Shown here: one piece after another, positions 48,713 through 56,500 of the stretch
Layout: each line of letters begins with the position of its first letter
How positions within the stretch are numbered: the stretch's first letter is position 1
NCBI GenBank assembly: GCA_019694655.1
Contig: JAIBBN010000001.1
Coordinates: forward strand, 62,001 to 126,000
Source of the DNA: Leptospirales bacterium
GTDB lineage: Bacteria > Spirochaetota > Leptospiria > Leptospirales > Leptonemataceae
Direction: 5' to 3'
Length of the DNA: 64,000 nt
Made by a program: the position numbers and the translations under genes
The notes under the pieces: model-generated
Database searches by the model: none
Seen by the model: only the letters and a program-made list of their open reading frames with translations
Told to the model about the DNA's origin: nothing

Positions 48713-50560
48713 TTGATCCGCAATTTTCGATACCTGATACTGGCGGCCTTTGCACTGGCCTTTGCGCCGCTCTTTGCCCAGACGGTGGCAGTCGACTTCG
48801 ACCAGGCGGAGTTTGACCGCCTGGCCGAGCTGGCCAGCCAGAAGTACATCGATCCCGACCGCTTGCAGCCCTCGCTGGCCTATTCCAGCGCAGCCGACAC
48901 GGCCCTGCGCTCGCTGCCCTATCCGCTTCTGCTGTGGCCCCGGCGCTTCTACGATCGGCGCAGCGAGTTTCGCGACGACGTCGATATCCCGGGCCGGCCG
49001 GTGGAAAGCGGCATTGCTGGCGACTTTGTGATCTTTCGACCGGATCATGCCGCCTGGCAAGAGCAACTGAACGCTTACCGGCTCAACAACAAGGCGCGTT
49101 TGGAGCGCATGACGCCCGCCGAACGACTTCAGGAGACTGATCGACTGCGACAGCGGCGGAGAGAAGCTCTGCAATTCATTGACCAGAGCTGGAAGGAGTC
49201 GGCTTTCGGACGCGACCAGTACCTGGCGATCATGCAATGGCTTTCCAATCGCTGGTCGGACTACGCTACGCCCCCGCCAGGCGTGGGCGCTGCGCAACTA
49301 GAATCCTTTCGTGGCTTTGGCATGCACCGCCTCTACTTTGCGGCGATCAACGGTTACCTTTCCTCGCTGGATCCTCATAGCTCTGTCGTCACTCGCGCCG
49401 ATTGGGAAAAGATCATCTCCGAAGCGGCTAACTCCTCTTTTGAAGGAATTGGCGCCCTGCTTCGCGGAGGCGGCTCAGAGGACGTAGTGATTGAAACGCC
49501 CCTGGCAAACTCGCCGGCGCTGGCCGCCGGCGTCCGCGCTGGCGACATCGTGCGCAAGGTCGATGGACGTTCCGTCGCTAACCTGCAGCTGGATGATATT
49601 GTTCGAATGATTCGCGGGCCGCGCGATTCCATAGTCGAATTGGAAGTGGAGCGGTTGGGCGAGGCGACGCCAACTGTTCTGCGAATCAAGCGCGGCCTCA
49701 TTGAGCAGCGCGCAGTAAGTTCGGAGTATCTGTCCGAACGAAAAGTCGGAGTGATTCGCGTTACCTCATTCCTCTACAAAGATCGCAACACCGATGATAT
49801 GGTGCTGGAGGAGTTTCAGCGGCTGCGCGCCCAGGCGGAGGGCAAACTCAAAGCGCTGGTCATCGATCTGCGCGGGAACTCGGGCGGTCATCTGATTCAG
49901 GCGGTGCGTCTGGCGGGGCTTTTTATTCCGCCGCACGCTGCTGTCGTTACGGTACGCACAGGCGACGGTCGCGCGGAAACCCATGGCAGCCCGGTCAATC
50001 GACCGCTGCGCGATCCGCGCGTGGACCGCTGGCCCTTGATTGTGTTGATCAATTCGCAGTCTGCCAGCGCCAGCGAAATCTTCGCATCGGCGCTGATGGA
50101 TCATAATGCGGCGTTGATAGTTGGCGAGCGAAGCTTTGGCAAGGCTACGGTTCAAGATCTGATTCCATCCGGCAGCAACTTGTTGAAAATCACGACGGCG
50201 CGTTACTATGCACCGCACGGCTACACCTGTCAGATTTTTGGCGTACGACCGGACATCGAGATTTCGGACGAGGGCGACAATGGATTCCCGACGCGCTTTC
50301 GCGAAGAGGATATGTTCACACACCTTCCCGAGCTCAGCGACCGTCCAGCGGACCCGGCGCGCAACGCCTGGATCGGCGAATTGCGTCGAGCCAGCGCCCA
50401 GCTGATCCAGACAACGGAGGCCGACATTTCCCGTCGCGGCCATGATGCCAGACGGCCGGACTATATGCTGCTCCGCGCGCTGGCCTTCGCGCCGGCTCTG
50501 GAACGAAATCCGCTGCCCGGGGCCGGCGTTTCTACAGTCCAGCGACGACTGGCGCGTTGA
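48713..50560 (+). CDS. C-terminal processing protease (S41 family) with N-terminal extension
   Basis: A 615-residue periplasmic protease. A signal peptide (LIRNFRYLILAAFALAFAPL) is followed by a helical N-terminal region of about 190 residues. A PDZ domain comes next (PALAAGVRAGDIVRKVDGRS), then the S41 core: VIDLRGNSGGHL, the nucleophile region INSQSASASEIFASALMD (Ser452) and GERSFGKATVQ (Lys477). It probably trims or degrades envelope proteins, as Prc/CtpA do. TTG 48713 has an AGAGGTGGG ribosome site; an upstream GTG at 48674 lacks one. It is divergent from the FecR gene. Confidence 0.92.
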   Translation: MIRNFRYLILAAFALAFAPLFAQTVAVDFDQAEFDRLAELASQKYIDPDRLQPSLAYSSAADTALRSLPYPLLLWPRRFYDRRSEFRDDVDIPGRPVESGIAGDFVIFRPDHAAWQEQLNAYRLNNKARLERMTPAERLQETDRLRQRRREALQFIDQSWKESAFGRDQYLAIMQWLSNRWSDYATPPPGVGAAQLESFRGFGMHRLYFAAINGYLSSLDPHSSVVTRADWEKIISEAANSSFEGIGALLRGGGSEDVVIETPLANSPALAAGVRAGDIVRKVDGRSVANLQLDDIVRMIRGPRDSIVELEVERLGEATPTVLRIKRGLIEQRAVSSEYLSERKVGVIRVTSFLYKDRNTDDMVLEEFQRLRAQAEGKLKALVIDLRGNSGGHLIQAVRLAGLFIPPHAAVVTVRTGDGRAETHGSPVNRPLRDPRVDRWPLIVLINSQSASASEIFASALMDHNAALIVGERSFGKATVQDLIPSGSNLLKITTARYYAPHGYTCQIFGVRPDIEISDEGDNGFPTRFREEDMFTHLPELSDRPADPARNAWIGELRRASAQLIQTTEADISRRGHDARRPDYMLLRALAFAPALERNPLPGAGVSTVQRRLAR

Positions 50561-50632
50561 GCGGCGCAGGCTGGCGCCAGGAGGTCCAGCCGCGCGGACC
50601 CCGGCGCTGCCGCCAGCGACCTGGTCGGCGTT

Positions 50633-50663
50633 TACTGAATTTTTGTTGACTAAAAATTCAGTA
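50633..50663. promoter_or_regulatory. Perfect palindrome before lexA, candidate LexA operator
   Basis: Twelve-base arms TACTGAATTTTT and AAAAATTCAGTA are perfect complements around a 7-base centre GTTGACT. The centre is 34 bases before the lexA ATG. It has the size, symmetry and position expected for an autoregulatory operator, and the TTGACT centre could be a -35 element. The arms do not match the E. coli CTGT-N8-ACAG box or the B. subtilis box. GTTTACT occurs at the left edge and again just before the ATG. Confidence 0.7.
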
Positions 50664-50681
50664 GCCACCTGTCTGTTTACT

Positions 50682-51299
50682 ATGCGCGACCTCACCGAGA
50701 AGCAGCAGGCCATTCTGGAATTCATTGAAGTCTACATCCAGGAGCAGGGCTATCCGCCCACGATCCGCGAAATTGGAGAGCGATTTGCGATTACCGCTAA
50801 GGGCGCATATGATCACCTCAAAGCGATCGAGAAAAAGGGCTACATCAAGTGCGAAAAGAACCGCAGCCGCGCTATTGAGTTGCTCAAGAAGAGCAATGGC
50901 GCCGCCAATATGGCTGGCGGCCGAATTGTGAATATTCCGCTGGTGGGCCGGGTTGCCGCCGGGCGGCCCATTCTGGCGGAAGAAAACATTGAGGAGTACA
51001 TTGCTTTCCCGCGCTCCATGCTTCCGCGCGAGGAGGGCGTGTTTGCTCTGCGCGTCGCTGGAGACTCCATGAAAGACGCCGGCATAATGGATGGAGACGT
51101 AGCCTTGATTCACAAACAGGAGGCGGCTGGCGATGGCGATATCGTCGTCGCCCTGATCGATGATGAGGCCACGCTGAAATACTTCTATCGCGAGAAAAAG
51201 CGCATTCGCTTGCAGCCGGCCAACAAGGCCTACAAGCCTCTGTTTGTAACTGATGCGACGATCCTTGGCAAACTGGTTGGCATCTACCGGCATATGTAA
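50682..51299 (+). CDS. lexA: LexA repressor
   Basis: A 205-residue SOS repressor. The N-terminal winged helix starts MRDLTEKQQAILEFIEVYIQ and has YPPTIREIGERFAITAKGAY as the recognition unit. The self-cleavage site is Ala93-Gly94 (GRVAAGRP), with the Ser129 (AGDSMKDAGI) and Lys166 (ATLKYF) dyad. ATG 50682 matches the family start exactly and has no ribosome site: only ACT separates it from upstream TTT, so a very short leader is possible. The upstream palindrome suggests autoregulation. Confidence 0.97.
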   Translation: MRDLTEKQQAILEFIEVYIQEQGYPPTIREIGERFAITAKGAYDHLKAIEKKGYIKCEKNRSRAIELLKKSNGAANMAGGRIVNIPLVGRVAAGRPILAEENIEEYIAFPRSMLPREEGVFALRVAGDSMKDAGIMDGDVALIHKQEAAGDGDIVVALIDDEATLKYFYREKKRIRLQPANKAYKPLFVTDATILGKLVGIYRHM

Positions 51300-51365
51300 C
51301 GCCCCTGTCAGCTTTCCGCCACGCTTGACCTCTGCTGCTTGTCCGTTCGGACTGGACAGCAATCT

Positions 51366-52994
51366 ATGTTCGGATTACGATTGCGCAGGTCGAACTCGGC
51401 CCCGCCAAATTTGCGTCGCGACTCAATGCTTGTATGGGTCGCGGCATCTTTGGTTGCAGTAACCATTGTAGCCTTGCTGCTGACAGCAGGCTACAGTCTT
51501 GCCGGCGACCATTTTTACTATGGGCTTGATGATCCCTACATTCACTTAAGTATTGCGCGCAACATTCTTTCCGGCGTCTGGGGACTGAATGCCAACCAGG
51601 CGGCAGGCGCATCCTCCTCTCCGCTCTGGACTGTATTGATGGCTGGTGCAAGCGCTCTCAGTCCGAACCTTGCCCTCTATGCGCCGCTGGCGATCAACCT
51701 GCTATTGTTGGTTTCTGCTCTGCATTTGTTGCAACAAGCTCTTGTCGTCTTTGCGCCTGCCTACTCCAGCGTGAAACGCTTCTGGTGGCTGTTATTTTTC
51801 TGCCTCGCCATGCCCGCCGCTCCGCTCATCGCCGGGGGCATGGAACACATGCTGCAAATCAATGTCGCGATTCTCATGCTGGCGGTGGCAATTCGATTGC
51901 TGCAGGGCGATTCGGCCGTGCTGCTGCTGCGCTGCTCGCCATTGATTGCAGTTCTTGGTCTGGTCCGCCCGGAGTTCAGTTTCATGATCAGTGGATTGGC
52001 ATTGCTGCTACTGCTTCGCAAGCGCTGGACTGGCGCCATTGTAATCTGCGCAATTGCCGTTGTCGGACCATTGCTCTACGCCGCGCTTGCGTCCCTCCAG
52101 GGTTTGCCGCTTATTCCTGCGCCCTTACTGTTGAAGACCGAAGCAGAGATTCCCGGCCGTCCTATCTTCAGCTTTATCTTTCGTGTTGTGGCCAGTGTGA
52201 TTCTGGCGCCGCATATCACCCTGCCAGCCGTACTGCAAGTTGTATTGCTGCGCAGGCCATTGCCGGGCGTGGCAACGGACCCGCGGGTTCGAGATCTTCG
52301 CTTCCTCTACCTGTTGCTTTTTGTTCAGCACATTTGCTTTGCTCGCCTGCACTGGTTTTTCCGCTACGAGGCATACCTTGCGCTCTTTGGCGCCTTTCTA
52401 TGCGCCCTGGACCTTCTTTTCTGGCTGTATGGTAATAATCAGGGACTTCCACGTCGCCGGGTCGCGGCCGCGCTTCTAAGCCTATCATTCCTGGCGCTTG
52501 CTGTCCGGGGCGTTTATGCGCTCTATTGTACGCCGCTGGCCATTCGTGATATCGCTCTGCAGCAAGGCGTCTTTACCAGATTTGCCGCCCGCTACTATGC
52601 AGGCAGAACTGTCGTTGCTAATGATGTGGGTCTGCTTGCTTACAGCGGCAGGGTTCGTATTTTAGATTCCTATGGACTGGCCAATACCGAAATAGCCGAA
52701 AGCAAACGTCGCGGACAGTACAACTCTGCCCAGCTGGAAAGCCAGGCCAGGCGCGAACAGGCAGCCTTTGCCGTCATCTATCCGGAGTGGCTCAAATCTT
52801 ATGGCGGTACGCCTGCGTCGTGGTCGCCGGTATTCCGTTGGCGCGTACCAGGCCACGTCGTTCTTGGCGTTGATCAAGTCACAGTCTATGCGATTGGCGT
52901 GGCGCCGGAAACCTTGCGCGGTCAGTGGCAGGAATTTGCCGCGACTCTGCCCTCCGCTATTGAAATCCTTCCGCTACAGGAAACCAGACCTTGA
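51366..52994 (+). CDS. GT-C-type polytopic membrane protein (putative glycosyltransferase)
   Basis: A 542-residue membrane protein with about ten hydrophobic segments. The first extracytoplasmic loop holds GLDDPYIHLSIARNI, whose paired Asp residues resemble the metal/substrate motif of GT-C glycosyltransferases (PMT, ArnT, GT39/GT83 types). LVRPEFSFMISGLALLLL in the middle and a C-terminal soluble part (ANDVGLLAYSGRVRILDSYG) are also seen in bacterial GT-C proteins. It probably transfers a sugar from a lipid carrier to a surface molecule. The start is uncertain between ATG 51366 and ATG 51426. Its stop overlaps the next start as TTGA. Confidence 0.72.
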   Translation: MFGLRLRRSNSAPPNLRRDSMLVWVAASLVAVTIVALLLTAGYSLAGDHFYYGLDDPYIHLSIARNILSGVWGLNANQAAGASSSPLWTVLMAGASALSPNLALYAPLAINLLLLVSALHLLQQALVVFAPAYSSVKRFWWLLFFCLAMPAAPLIAGGMEHMLQINVAILMLAVAIRLLQGDSAVLLLRCSPLIAVLGLVRPEFSFMISGLALLLLLRKRWTGAIVICAIAVVGPLLYAALASLQGLPLIPAPLLLKTEAEIPGRPIFSFIFRVVASVILAPHITLPAVLQVVLLRRPLPGVATDPRVRDLRFLYLLLFVQHICFARLHWFFRYEAYLALFGAFLCALDLLFWLYGNNQGLPRRRVAAALLSLSFLALAVRGVYALYCTPLAIRDIALQQGVFTRFAARYYAGRTVVANDVGLLAYSGRVRILDSYGLANTEIAESKRRGQYNSAQLESQARREQAAFAVIYPEWLKSYGGTPASWSPVFRWRVPGHVVLGVDQVTVYAIGVAPETLRGQWQEFAATLPSAIEILPLQETRP

Positions 52995-53533
52995 AACGCA
53001 TTGCCATCTTTTGTGGTTCGAGCGCCGGGGCGTCGCCGGCCTTTGCGCGCACGGCCCAGGAGCTTGGTCGCCGGCTTGCGGAGCGCAAGATTGGCATGGT
53101 GTATGGCGGGGCCAGCGTTGGACTGATGGGCCTCGCAGCACAGGCCGCGCTGGACGGGGGCGGAGAGGTCATCGGCGTCATTCCGCGAAGTCTCCGCGAG
53201 CGCGAGTTGGCGCATCCGTCGCTCAGCGAACTTCACGTTGTCGAGGGAATGCACGAGCGCAAGGCCTTGATGAGCTCGCTTTCGCAAGGCGTCATCGCGT
53301 TGCCCGGAGGCTTTGGGACGCTCGACGAGCTATTCGAAGCGCTTACCTGGCGGCAGCTTGGCATCCGACACTTGCATTGTACTTTGCTGAATGTCGATGG
53401 CTACTATGATTCGCTTCTGGCCTTTCTCGACCGCTGTGTAGAGCAGGGCTTTGTGCGGCCCGAAAATCGGCGCCTGCTTGGGGTCGGCGCCAGCGTCGAT
53501 GAGGCCATTGACAGAGCGCTGGGGGCAAGTTAG
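52991..53533 (+). CDS. LOG-family nucleotide phosphoribohydrolase
   Basis: A 180-residue Rossmann-like enzyme. The motif LPGGFGTLDELFEAL and the catalytic-region GMHERKALM are the LOG signatures; the N-terminus is RIAIFCGSSAGASPAF. LOG proteins cleave ribose 5-phosphate from nucleoside 5'-monophosphates; in plants this releases cytokinin. In bacteria AMP or related nucleotides are likely substrates. The TTG start at 52991 overlaps the upstream stop by four bases, implying coupling. It ends 14 bases from the convergent kinase gene. Confidence 0.9.
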   Translation: MKRIAIFCGSSAGASPAFARTAQELGRRLAERKIGMVYGGASVGLMGLAAQAALDGGGEVIGVIPRSLRERELAHPSLSELHVVEGMHERKALMSSLSQGVIALPGGFGTLDELFEALTWRQLGIRHLHCTLLNVDGYYDSLLAFLDRCVEQGFVRPENRRLLGVGASVDEAIDRALGAS

Positions 53534-53547
53534 CAGCAGCGCAAGGC

Positions 53548-56500
53548 TTACTTGGCAGAGAGGCGAAAGATCCCGTCCCAGTTGGCCGGCGCCGTCCGTA
53601 AGAATTCGCCGGAACGTTCCAGAAAAACTGACGCCGGCAGGTCATCCGGATGTGCGGCACAGTAGGCGGCGAAGGCATGCTGAGCGGCGGCAAAATCGCC
53701 AACCAGATACAGATTTCTGGCGGCAGTGAAATCGCTCTCCGCCTTCTGGCGACGGTTTCGATCCTCTACGCTGAGCTGATTCAAGGTTTCGTAAATGGCG
53801 ATAGGTTCATCCTTGCCTTTGACCATTACCATATCCAGAAAGCGAAGATCAAACTCTCCAGCGGGGAGTTCCTCGCTGACGGCGCCAGATAGAAGCAAAG
53901 GCGTGCCATAGCTTTTTGTCAGCGATTCCAGACGCGAAGCGGTATTGACCACGTCGCCGACCGCGGTTGTATCCAGTCGATCGCGCGATCCTACCACACC
54001 CAGAGTAGCTTCGCCCCAGTGGACGCCAATTCCGGCGCGCAACGCTGGCAGTCCCGATGCGACTCGTTCTTCATTGAGCAGGGCCAGTTCGCGAAGCATG
54101 TCGGCGCCGGCGCGCAGGGCGTTAACTGGATGTTCGTCAAAGAGCGCCATCACAGCATCGCCTATGAATTTGTCGACGAAGCCGCCATGTCGGCGCACCG
54201 CCGCTTCCATCCGGTCCAGGTAGTCGTTGAGCAGAGCGAAGGTTTCTTCCGGACTCAGTTTCTCAGAGATGGAGGTGAAATCGCGCAAATCGGAGAAAAG
54301 CACGCCGAGACGTTCGCGCCGAGAGAGGCCCCGTTCCAGGCGCTCCAATTCGCCGCCGGCAAATCGCTGGGTAAACTGTCTGGGTATGAATCGCTCGAAA
54401 ATGCGCAGCGTATTCTCGGTGCGCTGTCTGGCCTGTTGCTCCGCCTCAAAGAGTCGCGCATTGTGAATGGCAATGGCCGCCTGCGTAGCAAAGGTCTCGG
54501 TAATTTCGCGATCATGCAATGTAAATACCGAGCTGGCCTGGCGATTGTCCAAATAGATCAAGCCCAGCGGACGATCGCGCAACAACACTGGCGTAGCCAG
54601 AATAGATCGCAGCTCATGTTCCCGTACTGCCGGATCATCTCGCCAGCGTGCTTCGCTGCGCGCATCGCGCAGCAATACGGAGCTGCGCGACTCCAGCACG
54701 GCATCCACAACGCCGGGGCTGTACGACAGTCGTTCCCGGTTCACCGGATGGCCAGCCGCGTCGCGTGCAAAGCGTAGATCAGCAATGACGCCGCCGCCGG
54801 CTGCGCTGTCGCTGCGGCAAAGGAATAGATAGCCCTGCTGCGCGCCGGCCAGGCTCATGGCGCCCTTCAACGTCTCTTCCATCAACTGATCGAAATCAAG
54901 AGTTGAAGATATCTTGCGCGAAAGATCAATCAGTTGAAAGAGTTCGCGGTTTTCAGTGCGCAGTCGCAGGCTTTGCGAGCTGCTGTCGCTGCCCTGCAGT
55001 CGCCAATTGCGCAGCATCTGTCGATAGATGGCATGCCAGCCGCTGGCGCCAATCTGACCGATCGCTTCCAAGGCAGCTTCCAGCGCGGCTGTGGAGGCCT
55101 CTGAGCGTACGCGATACGAAGTGAGCCGACTCCAGGCCAGTTCGATGTGCGCGTCGAGCAGCGGCGAGCGCAACTCCTGGGCCAGCTGGCGAGCGGAATT
55201 CAAGCGGTCCTCCGCCAGATCCGGTTCGGAGAGGTCCAGTGCAGCATGCGCGCACAAGTAGAGCAGCGTACTCTCCATGAAGGCGTCGGGCCGCAGGCGC
55301 AGGTGATTCAGGCCGCGTTCAACAAATTCAAGAGCCGTTTCCGGGTCTTCCTGGATCAGCGCCATCCAGATGCGACCATGAAAAGCGATGGCCAACTCGC
55401 CGCGAGTGCCAGGCGCTACGTCTGCTGAAAAGAGCATCTCGAAACACTGCAGCGCTTCCCTGGTGCGGCCCAGAACTCCCAGGGCGCGAGCGCCATGGGC
55501 CAGAGCAAAGCGTCGGCCGGCGTCGCTGACTTGAAATTCAGCGAGTCGCTCCAGGCCAAGCGACTCGGAGATGCCACTGAAATCGCCCACTTCCGCCGCC
55601 ACGCCGGCGGCCGCAAATAGCGCAACAGGAAGATCAACGCGATCCTGTCCTTCCAGCGAGCTCGTGATCTGTGCTACAAATGCGCGCGCCTCGTCCAGTT
55701 TGCCCAGGTAACAGAGCATGATGGGGTAAACCGCAACGGCGATGGGCGATTGCGCCAGTTTCTGGCGGCGCCTGGCGATCTCAACGGCCTGGCGCAGCAG
55801 CTCAGCGCGCTCCGCATAGCTCTTGCCGGTCGGGCTGGAACCAAGATTGACCAGGGTGTGCAGCAACATCTCTTCAAATTCCGGCCGACCGCCGCCCAGC
55901 TGAATGGCCTCTTCGCTGTAGCGCACCATTGCGACGCGATCGCCGCTATAAGAAGCAAGCTGTGCGCGCATATTCAGTATTTCGATGCGACGGCCAACGT
56001 GCTCGCCGGCCATTCGTTCCAGACAGTCCATCTCCTGGATGATGTCAGCGCGCCGCGGATCAATATTCAGGTTGTGCTGCAGTGCGGCATTGCGGACTTC
56101 AAAGAAAAGCTCTTCGTCGCGCTGGCCGGGATCCAGCTTTTCCAGACAGCGCAGGGCTACGTTATAGTAGTGCTGTGATTGACGATTGGTATGGCGGCCA
56201 TCGTCCGTCAGCCGCGCGGCTTGTACCGCGGTACGTGCGGCGCTCTCCAGATCGTCGCTTTGCTCCAGGTGGTAAGCGATATCATAGATGGCTTCGCGAC
56301 TTTGCGGCAGCACTTCGCGCTCGAGAAAATGCGCCACGCGTCCGTGCGAGCGCTGTCTGAGCGTCAGGGGCATTTCCTGCTTCAAATGCGACCGAAGATG
56401 CGGCGACGTGAATGCATAGAGCTTGCGCGAATCGGCGCTGAGCACGCCGGCATGTATGGCGCGATCCAGCATATTCAGCAACGCGACCCGGTCGGGAAAG

